Positions 1 through 7,739 of a stretch of 43,777 bases of DNA are shown in pieces (position 1 is the first letter of the stretch; each line of letters starts with the position of its first letter). This DNA comes from Dolichospermum circinale AWQC310F (GTDB lineage Bacteria; Cyanobacteriota; Cyanobacteriia; Cyanobacteriales; Nostocaceae). The notes under the pieces were generated by a model, which saw only the letters and a program-made list of their open reading frames with translations, was not told where the DNA came from and did no database searches. A program made the position numbers and the translations under genes. The stretch spans positions 1 to 43,777 of the forward strand of contig NZ_KE384677.1 in the NCBI RefSeq assembly GCF_000426925.1. Direction: 5' to 3'.

Positions 1-218
1 GAATAATAGTAAAAGTTTCGCTCTTTCTTCTGCTAGAATTTAGAAAATGAAAACGCCCTGCATTAAAAGGAGGGTGATGTGAGAAAGTAAAGTTTCCTAA
101 AGATGCCGAAAGAAAAAGAAAATTCAAGATGATTAAAAAATTCATTATAATTCATTATTCAGAAAGCAAGAAATGAGAGAATCACAATAGAACAAATTGT
201 ATATGGAGACAAAGTGAA

Positions 219-596
219 ATGGATGTTGAAATTCAAAGAGTTTTTGATCTTCTTAATAACGAAAGATTCAGAGCAGGATTATCACTCCTTAGACTTAACT
301 CACAATTGATAGCGGCTGCTCAAGCCCATTCCAACGATATGGCTAGGCATAACTATCTAAACCACACTGGTTCTGATGGTTCATCAATGGTAGATCGGAT
401 GACGCGATATGGCTATAATTATCGGTGGGCTGGAGAGAATATTGCATATGGTCAAACCTCTGCTCAAGAGGTAATGCAATCTTGGATGAATAGTGCAGGT
501 CATCGTAAAAATATTCTCAATCCTAAGTTTCGTGATGTTGGGATTGCATATGCTTACGGAAATACATTCTATTGGACACAAAACTTTGGTGCATAG
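219..596 (+). CDS. CAP/SCP (YkwD-like) domain protein
   Basis: This 125-residue protein is almost entirely one CAP domain (cysteine-rich secretory/antigen 5/PR-1 superfamily, bacterial YkwD branch). Visible hallmarks are the opening stretch FDLLNNERFRAGLSLL, the metal-site motif AQAHSNDMA with its histidine, HNYLNHTG, a GENIAYG segment, and the closing WMNSAGHRKNILNPKFRDVGIAY block. The start is supported by GGAG at 205-208, ten bases before the ATG. There is no signal peptide or membrane segment, which is unusual because most bacterial CAP proteins are exported; a longer upstream version is not visible. The cellular role of bacterial CAP proteins is poorly defined. It points towards the 3' end of pdhA and is separated from it by heptamer repeats. 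Domain assignment is firm, function is not. Confidence 0.85.
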   Translation: MDVEIQRVFDLLNNERFRAGLSLLRLNSQLIAAAQAHSNDMARHNYLNHTGSDGSSMVDRMTRYGYNYRWAGENIAYGQTSAQEVMQSWMNSAGHRKNILNPKFRDVGIAYAYGNTFYWTQNFGA

Positions 597-653
597 CTAT
601 TTTTGAGAATCTTGGTAAGAAATCCGCGCCAGGGAATTCGTCAACTGTATCTG

Positions 654-704
654 GGGCATAGGGCATAGGGTATTGGATATTTTCCCCAGTCCCCAGTCCC
701 CAGT
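654..704. repeat. Heptamer tandem repeats (STRR type) between CAP gene and pdhA
   Basis: Two copies of GGGCATA at 654-667 are followed by a degenerate third, then three perfect copies of CCCCAGT at 684-704. Head-to-tail 7-bp repeats of this kind are the short tandemly repeated repetitive (STRR) sequences typical of heterocystous cyanobacteria. They lie just past the pdhA stop codon. Confidence 0.8.
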
Positions 705-711
705 TCTCAAT

Positions 712-1749
712 TTAAACGTCTTCGGCAAAAATGAAGCGATATAACTCGCTAGGATCTGGTTCAGGACTACTTTCAGCAAATTTAACTGCTTCGTCAATCA
801 CAGCTTGAATTTTCTTTTCCACATCTTTGAGTTCTGCTTCTGTGGCTAAATCATGCTCTAGCAAATAAGCAGCTAACTTTTTAATGGGGTCACGAGCAAA
901 CCAAAATTCTTTTTCTTCCTTGCTGCGGAGTTCGTCTGGGTCAGCCAGAGAGTGACCACGGAAGCGATAGGTCATGGCTTCAATTAAAGTTGGACCTTCT
1001 CCAGCACGAGCGCGGGCTACGGCTTCTTGAGCCACTTGTCGCACTGCTAAAACATCCATTCCGTCTACTTCCACACCCACCATGTTAAACACACTGGCTT
1101 TTTTGTAAATCTCTGGTTGGGAAGTGGCGCGTTCGTGAGCCATACCAATCGCCCACTTATTATTTTCTACCACAAACAGAATTGGCAGTTTCCATAAAGC
1201 CGCCATATTCAATGTTTCAAAAAATTGACCGTTGTTAGCAGCACCATCACCAAAGAAGCAAGCGGTTACTTGGTCTGCATTTTTATCTCCCAGAACTTCC
1301 CGACGATATTTAGATTGGAAAGCCGCACCAGCAGCCACGGGAATACCTTCGGCTACGAAAGCATAACCACCTAATAATCGGTGTTCAGCAGAAAACATAT
1401 GCATAGAACCACCGCGCCCTTTACTGCAACCTGTGGCTTTACCAAATAATTCCGCCATAACTTCTCGTGCGGGCACTCCAGCACTTAAAGCGTGAACGTG
1501 GTCACGGTAGGTACTGGAAACGAAATCTTCACCAGGACGCATTGCTCCTTTGATGATGCCACTACAAACTGCCTCTTGTCCATTGTATAGGTGGACAAAA
1601 CCAAACATTTTTCCTCTATAATACATTTCGGCACATTTATCTTCAAATAAACGCCCTAATGTCATATCTTCGTATAAGCCCAATCCTTCTTCCTTGGTGA
1701 TTTGGACTGTGGCGTTATTAAATGTGGGTAATACGCGCTCTTGAATCAT
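712..1749 (-). CDS. pdhA: Pyruvate dehydrogenase E1 component, alpha subunit
   Basis: The product is the thiamine-diphosphate-dependent E1 alpha subunit, which with E1 beta decarboxylates pyruvate and passes the acetyl group to E2 lipoamide, giving acetyl-CoA. At 345 residues it has the usual cyanobacterial length. The thiamine-diphosphate/Mg binding motif appears as GDGAANNG near residue 166, followed by [22 protein letters not shown]. The phosphorylation-loop region reads [17 protein letters not shown]. The N-terminal part carries the conserved GQEAVCSGI and [10 protein letters not shown] segments. No pdhB or E2 gene is next to it, as is common in cyanobacteria where these genes are scattered. 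The upstream gap to 2027 contains a heptamer-rich repeat. Confidence 0.97.
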   Translation of the reverse strand: MIQERVLPTFNNATVQITKEEGLGLYEDMTLGRLFEDKCAEMYYRGKMFGFVHLYNGQEAVCSGIIKGAMRPGEDFVSSTYRDHVHALSAGVPAREVMAELFGKATGCSKGRGGSMHMFSAEHRLLGGYAFVAEGIPVAAGAAFQSKYRREVLGDKNADQVTACFFGDGAANNGQFFETLNMAALWKLPILFVVENNKWAIGMAHERATSQPEIYKKASVFNMVGVEVDGMDVLAVRQVAQEAVARARAGEGPTLIEAMTYRFRGHSLADPDELRSKEEKEFWFARDPIKKLAAYLLEHDLATEAELKDVEKKIQAVIDEAVKFAESSPEPDPSELYRFIFAEDV

Positions 1750-1952
1750 GCTTGTGAAGTATTCCTATTGTAAAACAAACAAGTTAAGTTTGTCTTTGAT
1801 TACGTTAGCGATAAATTAGCCAGCGTTGACAAAATTAAATTAATTAATTAATCAAAACCTATTTTATAGGGTAACAATCAGGATAACTGGCTTTCTGCAT
1901 AGCGATTAACAATTAACGTGATTTTATAACCTAAGTTACTACTTAAAAAACA

Positions 1953-2022
1953 CCTGTCAACTATCACCTGTCCCCGTGGCGTAGCACCTGTCCCCTGTCC
2001 CCGTGGCGTAGCAACTGTCAAC
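1953..2022. repeat. Heptamer-rich repeat with duplicated 15-mer
   Basis: Between the pdhA start and the tatC stop, CCTGTCA/CCTGTCC heptamer-like units alternate with two copies of TCCCCGTGGCGTAGC (1971-1985 and about 1998-2012). It belongs to the same TGTCAAC/TGTCACC family as the repeat at 18241. No coding function is seen. Confidence 0.75.
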
Positions 2023-2027
2023 TTGAA

Positions 2028-2822
2028 TTATTTCCCCGTGAGTTTGACTAGTCCAATACCACCAAAGTATAGCCCTAAAACTGCACCTGCTAAAAGACTT
2101 TGGGTTAAAGGATCTGTAGAAGGTGTTAAAATCGCTCCTAAAACCACTGATACCATAATTACATAACGCCAGCCTTTTAACATGATTTGTGAAGAAACAA
2201 TTCCCAAGGAAGCCAGCAATAATTGAATAACTGGAACTTGGAACGCTAGTCCTGTAGTGAATAATAATAACAGCACAAATTCAAAATACTTGTCAATTGA
2301 CCAAAGTTGCTCCACAACATCAGCACCATAGTTAATGAAGAATTGCAAAGCAGCAGGTATGAGAGCAATATACGCAAATATCAATCCCCCTAGAAATAGC
2401 AGGCTTGACCCTAGCACTACAGGAATGACTAAACGACGTTCCCGCACTGTCAGTCCAGGCAGCACAAATTGGATGATTTGATAGAGAATAAAGGGTGTAG
2501 TTAAGATTAAACCACCATAAGCGGCAACTTTCATGGAGACAAAGAAAAATTCTCCCGGTGCTAATTGCAGAAATTTAACGCCGTGAGCAGGAACTTCTAG
2601 TAATTGTACCAGGGGTTTGACTCCGATAAAACAACCAACAATACCGACTACCACAACTATCAGGGAATAGAAAATTCTTTGTCTCAACTCCTCTAAGTGG
2701 TCAAAAATTGACATTTCTACTTCCCCCGGTAACTCATCTAAGGGGTTAATAGCTGGTTCTCTCGATCCTTCTGGGTTGAGGTCCGGGGAATTTATAGTAT
2801 CTACGTCTTGTGAAGAGGTCAT
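2028..2822 (-). CDS. tatC: Sec-independent (twin-arginine) translocase subunit TatC
   Basis: TatC is the polytopic receptor of the twin-arginine translocase; it recognises RR signal peptides and exports folded proteins across plasma and thylakoid membranes. The 264-residue protein has an extended hydrophilic N terminus of about 40 residues, then the family signature [18 protein letters not shown] and six hydrophobic segments. Typical internal motifs are [31 protein letters not shown] and [18 protein letters not shown]. The C-terminal helix ends in GLVKLTGK. The start ATG at 2822 matches the ATG of the acidic N-terminal extension. No tatA gene is adjacent. Confidence 0.96.
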   Translation of the reverse strand: MTSSQDVDTINSPDLNPEGSREPAINPLDELPGEVEMSIFDHLEELRQRIFYSLIVVVVGIVGCFIGVKPLVQLLEVPAHGVKFLQLAPGEFFFVSMKVAAYGGLILTTPFILYQIIQFVLPGLTVRERRLVIPVVLGSSLLFLGGLIFAYIALIPAALQFFINYGADVVEQLWSIDKYFEFVLLLLFTTGLAFQVPVIQLLLASLGIVSSQIMLKGWRYVIMVSVVLGAILTPSTDPLTQSLLAGAVLGLYFGGIGLVKLTGK

Positions 2823-3328
2823 GAGTAAGAAATCAAAGGAAACATTTGTGAGGCAATATTCGTTAACTATTTTGACACTCTTATTATAAATAGGCTCAAA
2901 AACTCTTGAAGTTGTCGTTAACTCAGGAAAATTATTCTACTGATTTTATTAATTTTTGGTATTATTTGCATATTTATTTTTATTTTCCCATTTTTAACTT
3001 TATCAAATTAAAGTATTAATTATGGCAAATGCTGTTGAGCAGATTGCTAAATTAATACTACCGAATTAATCAGTATTAATTGCAGATAAAATCTCATGCC
3101 CTAATTAATTAAATGGCTGTATAGCTTATTTTAGATAGGTATTTAGTGCTTATATACATACAAACCATCAAGACAAGAGAAATCAAAGAGTATATTTTTT
3201 ACAGTATTTTATATGTTGACGCATAATATTCATATTTGTTTATTGTAAAAAAAACTTTTTTTTATCCGGGTTTTACTCATCAGAATGACAGGTGGTGTCA
3301 TGACCATTACAGTGTAAACCGGATTTTT
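2823..3328. other. AT-rich intergenic region with an AGTATTAAT inverted repeat
   Basis: No convincing gene is seen in these 506 bases. A perfect 9-bp inverted repeat, ATTAATACT at 3051-3059 and AGTATTAAT at 3072-3080, is separated by 12 bases, and a third copy of AGTATTAAT lies at 3012-3020. This could be a regulatory site or a hairpin; AT-richness makes chance occurrence possible. An upstream TTG start for the next gene at 3236 falls here but is not favoured. Confidence 0.4.
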
Positions 3329-4399
3329 ATGCTTCTTAATTTAGAAAGATTTTATCAAGCTTGTAATCCTTCTCGGCCTTTGATGATTGAGAATTTAGAC
3401 GACCGGAGCTATTATTATATTGATTTTGCTTCAGTGCGTGGGGGTAAGATCATTGAGGCTTTGCTGCGGACTATTACTAGAATTTCTCCCAATACACCAA
3501 CTTGTCAACTATTTACCGGACATTTGGGTTGTGGGAAATCAACGGAACTGTTAAGGCTCAAAGCAGAGTTAGAAGCGCAAGATTTTCATGTTGTCTATTT
3601 TGAGTCCACCCATGTTTTAGAGATGGTGGATATAGATGTTACAGATGTTCTTTTAGCGATCGCTGGTTTGGTCAGTAAAAGCATGGAAGCAATAAAACTC
3701 CGTGTCCAACCTACGTACTTTACTAAATTGTTTAGTGAGGTGGTGGATTTTTTGCAAACACCGATAGAATTAGGAGTAGAAGCCGAATTATCCGTAGGTA
3801 TTGGTAAAATTACCGCCAAAACCAAAGAAAGTCCACACTTACGCAGACGGTTAAGAGACTATCTAGAACCACGGACAGAAAATATCCTCCAATCAATTAA
3901 CACAGAACTACTAGATCGAGCCAATTTAGAACTAAAAGCTAGGGGTAAAAAAGGATTAGTAGTCATTGTTGATAACTTAGATAGAGTGGCCATCCGTCCA
4001 TTACCTTCTGGGCGATCGCTACCGGAATACTTATTTATTGATCGAGGAGACCAATTACGAAAACTGAATTGCCATATAGTTTATACTATACCTTTAGCAC
4101 TAACATTTTCCAACGATAGCGCCCAACTACAATATCGTTTAGGAGGGGGACTAGCACCAAAAATATTACCACGGTCTGCTCTACTAGTTTTATATTTATT
4201 AACCGACGAAAATCACAAAAGACCCTTTAAAACCCATGCAGAATTAAAAGCAGAATTGTCAGAATTAGAAGACCCCAGTAATTTGGATCTAATTTTGAGT
4301 ATTTTGGTTAATTCAGGATTGGTTGTTATCTTTCATAATTCTCCCAAGCAATATCAATTAATTCACGATTACTTAGTACACCTAATTCGTCATTTATAA
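3329..4399 (+). CDS. P-loop NTPase (nSTAND-like), apparently chimeric and truncated
   Basis: The protein carries a Walker A loop, GHLGCGKSTELLRL, near residue 65 and a Walker B strand, VVIVDNLDR, near residue 210, so it is an AAA/STAND-type ATPase. The N-terminal two thirds follow a common cyanobacterial ATPase family (YYIDFASVRGGKI, YFESTHVLEM, LPEYLFIDRGDQLRKLNCH). After APKILP near 4170 the sequence switches to what I recognise as the C-terminal helical part of nSTAND1-WD40 proteins (LLVLYLLTDENHKRPFKTHA, YQLIHDYLVHLIR). It ends at a stop and is followed in the same frame by a WD40 fragment. I chose the ATG at 3329 over the TTG at 3236 because the conserved family start is the LNLERFYQACNPS segment. 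Function of this truncated form is unknown; it may be a pseudogene. Confidence 0.7.
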   Translation: MLLNLERFYQACNPSRPLMIENLDDRSYYYIDFASVRGGKIIEALLRTITRISPNTPTCQLFTGHLGCGKSTELLRLKAELEAQDFHVVYFESTHVLEMVDIDVTDVLLAIAGLVSKSMEAIKLRVQPTYFTKLFSEVVDFLQTPIELGVEAELSVGIGKITAKTKESPHLRRRLRDYLEPRTENILQSINTELLDRANLELKARGKKGLVVIVDNLDRVAIRPLPSGRSLPEYLFIDRGDQLRKLNCHIVYTIPLALTFSNDSAQLQYRLGGGLAPKILPRSALLVLYLLTDENHKRPFKTHAELKAELSELEDPSNLDLILSILVNSGLVVIFHNSPKQYQLIHDYLVHLIRHL

Positions 4400-4561
4400 C
4401 AACAGGAATCTGGTCAAGACAACACAATTAAACTGTGGAATCGTAACGGTGAGTTACTGAAAACTTTACTAGGTCATAGTTCTGTAGTCAATAGTGCTAG
4501 TTTCAGCCCTGATGGTCAAATTATCGCCTCTGCAAGTACAGATAAAACAATAAAATTATAA
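4400..4561 (+). pseudogene. In-frame remnant of a WD40 repeat
   Basis: Directly after the stop codon of the ATPase, the same frame continues with QQESG, then [20 protein letters not shown] and a full WD40 blade core, [20 protein letters not shown], before a second stop. In intact nSTAND-WD40 proteins the IRQQQ-like stretch is followed by a long linker and many WD40 blades. Here linker and blades are gone apart from about one and a half repeats. The fragment has no start codon of its own. Most likely it is decay of a once longer regulatory ATPase. Confidence 0.75.
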
Positions 4562-4677
4562 TCCGAATCTGAATAGAGGTGATGCTGATGGTGATCAAAG
4601 TTATCATAATTGGTGTGAGAATAATTAGATCAAAGCAATAATAATTATTAACAATAATAACAACTCAAAACTGAGAA

Positions 4678-4917
4678 ATGACTATGGAAATTACTTTTTT
4701 ACCAGATGATGTTACTGTTAATGCTCAAGTGGGAGAACCTTTATTAGATGTAGCAGAACGGGCTGAGGTGTCAATTCCCACGGGTTGTCTGATGGGTACT
4801 TGTCATGCTTGTACGGTAGAATTGGATGATGGGGAAATTGTCCGGGCTTGTATTACCGCAGTTCCACCCAGAAGAGAGAAATTAACCATACATCTTTTTA
4901 GTGATCCAAGTTGGTGA
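4678..4917 (+). CDS. Short [2Fe-2S] ferredoxin-like protein
   Basis: This 79-residue protein has the plant-type ferredoxin fold signature with cysteines at 37, 42, 45 and 58 in the pattern C-x4-C-x2-C-x12-C (GCLMGTCHACTVELDDGEIVRAC written in parts: GCLMGTCHAC, then VRAC). The spacing before the fourth cysteine is much shorter than in photosynthetic ferredoxin (about 29), so it belongs to the small auxiliary 2Fe-2S group found in cyanobacteria rather than to PetF. It is presumably a soluble one-electron carrier; the partner is unknown. A second ATG two codons downstream could also be the start. It stands alone between the decayed ATPase gene and a repeat-rich gap. Confidence 0.85.
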   Translation: MTMEITFLPDDVTVNAQVGEPLLDVAERAEVSIPTGCLMGTCHACTVELDDGEIVRACITAVPPRREKLTIHLFSDPSW

Positions 4918-4977
4918 TTATTAGAAATTTAGTAAAAATTATAGCGTATTAACATTAGGCTGAGGTACGCTTTTGGC

Positions 4978-5000
4978 GGTCAGGATGCCTGCACTACAAG
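4978..5000 (-). repeat. Interspersed repeat, copy related to 32855-32877
   Basis: Read on the minus strand this 23-mer begins CTTGTAGTGCAGGCATC and matches the 23-mer at 32855-32877 at 19 of 23 positions. Both are intergenic. It appears to be a small dispersed repeat with a GGCA..TGCC hairpin core. Confidence 0.55.
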
Positions 5001-5063
5001 ATTTTTATTATATGTGTAACTCATAATATCGCCAACTCCTGTAAATATGCGTCCCTAGAAACC

Positions 5064-5097
5064 GTTGTAGGGACAATTCATGAATTGTCCTTACAAC
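5064..5097. repeat. 34-bp near-perfect palindrome
   Basis: The sequence is symmetrical about 5080/5081, with the core GGACAATTCATGAATTGTCC perfectly palindromic and flanks GTTGTAG/TTACAAC pairing with one mismatch (5070 against 5091). No loop bases remain, so it would form a cruciform or a hairpin with a strained loop. This is typical of dispersed palindromic elements of cyanobacteria; it lies in the 327-base gap between the ferredoxin and the TspO-like gene, which contains no gene. Confidence 0.8.
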
Positions 5098-5244
5098 CTT
5101 GACGAGAGGTATTTAATTATGCAATTCTGATTTTATAAATTTTGTCAACTACCCTGAGATAGTTGGATAAATAAAAATTAGTGTTTAACTATGATAATGT
5201 CATTAAACCGAACAGAAAGTGATGTTTAAACTCTATTATAGAAT

Positions 5245-6036
5245 ATGCGGCAATCTACCCCTGACAATTACAAAAATTACCAAAATCACCAAGATTTGAT
5301 CCGACAACTGATAACTTTATTAGCTGTTGTTGGTTCTTTTTTAGTGAATATAGCATTAAACATTTTTCCACCCTATGGACTTTCCTTAGATGCGGTTTAT
5401 GAAAAATTTTACAAAGGTGTACTGATTATCCCTGCTAACTATGCTTTTGGGATATGGGGACTAATTTATTTAGGATTATTCACTTTAGCAATTTATCAAT
5501 TTCTCCCCTACAAAAGAAAAGATGAAGACTTACGAAAGACAGGATATTTATTAGTTATTACTTGTATTTTTCAAAGTATTTGGTTGTATTTATTTCTATC
5601 TAGATTTTTTATCTTGTCTGTGGTGGCCATGTTCGGTACTTTAGCACCACTAATGGTTATTTATCATCTTTTGCGTATTGGCAGAAAACGAATATCTGGG
5701 AGAAAAAAGTTATTTTTACATATTCCTGTGAGTATTTATCTGAGTTGGACTAGTGTTGCAACTATGGTGAATGTGGCTTGTGTACTATATTTTTATGGTT
5801 GGAATGGTTGGGGACTTAATCATCAAGTATGGGCTGTGATCATGCTTGTGGTAGCTGCAACAATTGCGACTTTAATCATAATTACGTGCGATGATATTAT
5901 TTATGTTTATGTGACATTCTGGACATTAATAGCGATCGCCGTTAGACATAGTAACATTGATTTAGTGCGGAATTTAGGCATATTTTTGCCGATTATTTGC
6001 CTTGTGGTGGCACTAATTAAACGTTCCCGTGATTAA
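5245..6036 (+). CDS. Tryptophan-rich sensory protein (TspO/MBR-like) membrane protein
   Basis: The 263-residue protein is very hydrophobic with about seven predicted membrane segments and many tryptophans. The stretch ANYAFGIWGLIYLGLFTLAIY resembles the conserved PxxxFxxWxxIY region of TspO/MBR-type proteins, and the later PVSIYLSWTSVATMVNVA segment fits the same long cyanobacterial subfamily. Classical TspO has five helices and about 160 residues, so this is the longer relative often annotated as tryptophan-rich sensory protein. Ligand and role are unknown; tetrapyrrole or lipid binding would be a guess from the family. It starts at an ATG at 5245 without an obvious ribosome binding site and is not in an operon. 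Confidence 0.65.
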   Translation: MRQSTPDNYKNYQNHQDLIRQLITLLAVVGSFLVNIALNIFPPYGLSLDAVYEKFYKGVLIIPANYAFGIWGLIYLGLFTLAIYQFLPYKRKDEDLRKTGYLLVITCIFQSIWLYLFLSRFFILSVVAMFGTLAPLMVIYHLLRIGRKRISGRKKLFLHIPVSIYLSWTSVATMVNVACVLYFYGWNGWGLNHQVWAVIMLVVAATIATLIIITCDDIIYVYVTFWTLIAIAVRHSNIDLVRNLGIFLPIICLVVALIKRSRD

Positions 6037-6071
6037 ATAAAAATGATCTTAAACGCAGATAGAGGCCAAAA

Positions 6072-7739
6072 TCAAAAATTACCCTGATCAAATTCTGACT
6101 CTTTGCGCCTTTGCGCCTTTACGTGAGGTAAATTCATAGTTTTATTCACCAAAGACCAGAATAAAGCACTTATAACCAAAATAAAAGGAGTTAACCAATC
6201 ACCGCAGCGTACATATAAAGTTTGAGTTTGACGAGGATAAATAGTTTCTGCGTGGGTTTCGTAGGTATTGTATCCTGATTTCCATAAAGTTTGACCATGA
6301 GGATTAATAAATGCGGAATAGCCGGTATTTGTTGCCCTTACAGCCCATCTATCAGTTTCAATTGCTCGCATGATATCCTGGGCATGGTGTTGATTTGCCA
6401 TTGCTGGCGTATAATGAGCATCATTAGCAGAACTGAGGATAAATTTCCCACCCCTAGAAGCTTGATAACGGAAATTTTCCGCAAAAGCTGATTCATAACA
6501 AATACCAATAATCACCTTACCAAAAGGAGTATCAAAAATTTGATTAACTTGACCCGGAACTTGATGTGCTTCTAGTGGTGATAAACGTTGAATAATTCCT
6601 CCTAAAATATTTTCAAAAGGAATATATTCTCCCAATGGTACAAGTTTAGATTTATCGTAACGGCTGGTAATTTCTCCATTACCAAGGACAGTAAATAAAC
6701 TATTTGTATAGCTAGTTCCTCTTTCCCCAAAAGCGCCTATCCAAGCTATAACACCCCGTTCTCGAATAGCAGCTAACAGAGGAGTTTGAGGTAAATTACG
6801 GGCAAAAATAGGTATAGAAGCTTCTGGAGTAAGAACAGCTTGGACACCTTGATTAGTTAAATTTAAATATCCTTGAGTGTAAGCTGTCATAGCCTGACGC
6901 AAACCTTGAGGAAGAACCTTAATTTTATTAGGAATATTACCTTGAATAATACCAATTTTTAAAGCTGTATTTGGGGTAAAATTCAGGGGGTTGTTATAGA
7001 GAATAAAGCCCATAAAATGGGAGGTAATTAATAGTGTGGTGGCTAGGATTAAGTAAGAATTAACGAACCACAGAGGCACAGAGGACACAGAGGTTTTTGG
7101 ATGAGGTGTTCTTTCTGCTTTTGCGCTTTTGCGCCTTTGCGTGAGATATTCAGCAACAAAGCCATTAAAAGCGACAATTACCGCAGTGACAGTATTGGGT
7201 CCTGAAAGTTGTCCTAAATGGAGAATTACGAGATTGTATGCTGATTGAGTGTAAGCTAGAGAACTCCACCATAGGGGTCCGGTACTCCAGAGGCTTTCTA
7301 AGCTACACCAAATGGTTGTGCCAATGAGGACACGCAAATAAGGGTTTCCCCTGTCTAGACGCACCATTAAAGCCGCCCAAATAGAGACGAAAATTCCCCC
7401 CCAGAGGCTGATAAATGCCCAACAAAACAGGGTAATAGTTAAGCTCGGTAGCCAAGGGACACCCAGCCAGTCCATGGGATGAATACCTGTAATCCATGAC
7501 AATGCGACACCGTGATAACCGATGCCCCAGATGAAGCCAAGAACAGGGGGAGATGGATAATTTTTATCTGCCTTTGGTGTAAATTTAACTACTAGCATCC
7601 ACAAGGGGGTTAGGGATACCCAGGCTAAGAACCATGCACCAATAGGGGCGACGGTTGTTCCCATGAATATGCCACTGAGAAGAGACAAGGTATAATATGT
7701 GATATTATTAGTAAATTTTAACGGTCTAAGTTTGATCAT
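6072..7739 (-). CDS. lnt: Apolipoprotein N-acyltransferase, start overlapping aerM
   Basis: Lnt adds the third acyl chain to the N-terminal cysteine of lipoproteins in the cytoplasmic membrane. The 555-residue protein has an N-terminal membrane part of several helices and a nitrilase-fold periplasmic domain. The catalytic triad is visible as E306 (LTPEAS), the lysine in YDKSKLVPLGEYIP, and C414 (GICYES); the C-terminal stretch MRAIETDRWAVRATNTGYS is also typical. The ATG shares the sequence ATGA with the TGA of aerM, a 4-base overlap with no ribosome binding site, so translation is probably coupled. Two segments, residues about 199-226 and the last 20, are encoded by dispersed repeats and look like in-frame insertions. 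The repeated C terminus ends in a non-conserved charged tail. Confidence 0.95.
   Translation of the reverse strand: MIKLRPLKFTNNITYYTLSLLSGIFMGTTVAPIGAWFLAWVSLTPLWMLVVKFTPKADKNYPSPPVLGFIWGIGYHGVALSWITGIHPMDWLGVPWLPSLTITLFCWAFISLWGGIFVSIWAALMVRLDRGNPYLRVLIGTTIWCSLESLWSTGPLWWSSLAYTQSAYNLVILHLGQLSGPNTVTAVIVAFNGFVAEYLTQRRKSAKAERTPHPKTSVSSVPLWFVNSYLILATTLLITSHFMGFILYNNPLNFTPNTALKIGIIQGNIPNKIKVLPQGLRQAMTAYTQGYLNLTNQGVQAVLTPEASIPIFARNLPQTPLLAAIRERGVIAWIGAFGERGTSYTNSLFTVLGNGEITSRYDKSKLVPLGEYIPFENILGGIIQRLSPLEAHQVPGQVNQIFDTPFGKVIIGICYESAFAENFRYQASRGGKFILSSANDAHYTPAMANQHHAQDIMRAIETDRWAVRATNTGYSAFINPHGQTLWKSGYNTYETHAETIYPRQTQTLYVRCGDWLTPFILVISALFWSLVNKTMNLPHVKAQRRKESEFDQGNF
6099..6128. repeat. Dispersed TTTGCGCC repeat forming the 3' end of lnt
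   Basis: CTTTGCGCCTTTGCGCCTTT followed by ACGTGAG is the same motif that occurs at 7119-7145. Here it encodes the charged tail of Lnt (HVKAQRRKESE). It is a well-spread intergenic motif in Nostocales by my recollection. Confidence 0.65.
7063..7145. repeat. Dispersed repeat inserted in frame within lnt
   Basis: The element starts with ACGAACCACAGAGGCACAGA and continues with GGACACAGAGG, and ends with CTTTTGCGCCTTTGCGTGAG. It is read through in frame as about 28 low-complexity residues (KSAKAERTPHPKTSVSS, then VPLWFVNSY) between two Lnt membrane segments. Both halves resemble intergenic repeats of heterocystous cyanobacteria. Confidence 0.65.

Noticed and set aside
1-218. A gene at the left edge
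   Set aside because: No frame with coding character is seen in the first 218 bases; GGAGGGTGATG at 70-80 is followed at once by TGA.
3022-3069. Small peptide frame starting MANAVEQIAK
   Set aside because: It is 15 codons, has no ribosome binding site and includes the inverted repeat; no support.
7736-7739. Lnt as a tailoring enzyme that acylates the peptide
   Set aside because: The sequence is an ordinary Lnt with its triad, and overlap with aerM is not evidence of such a role.
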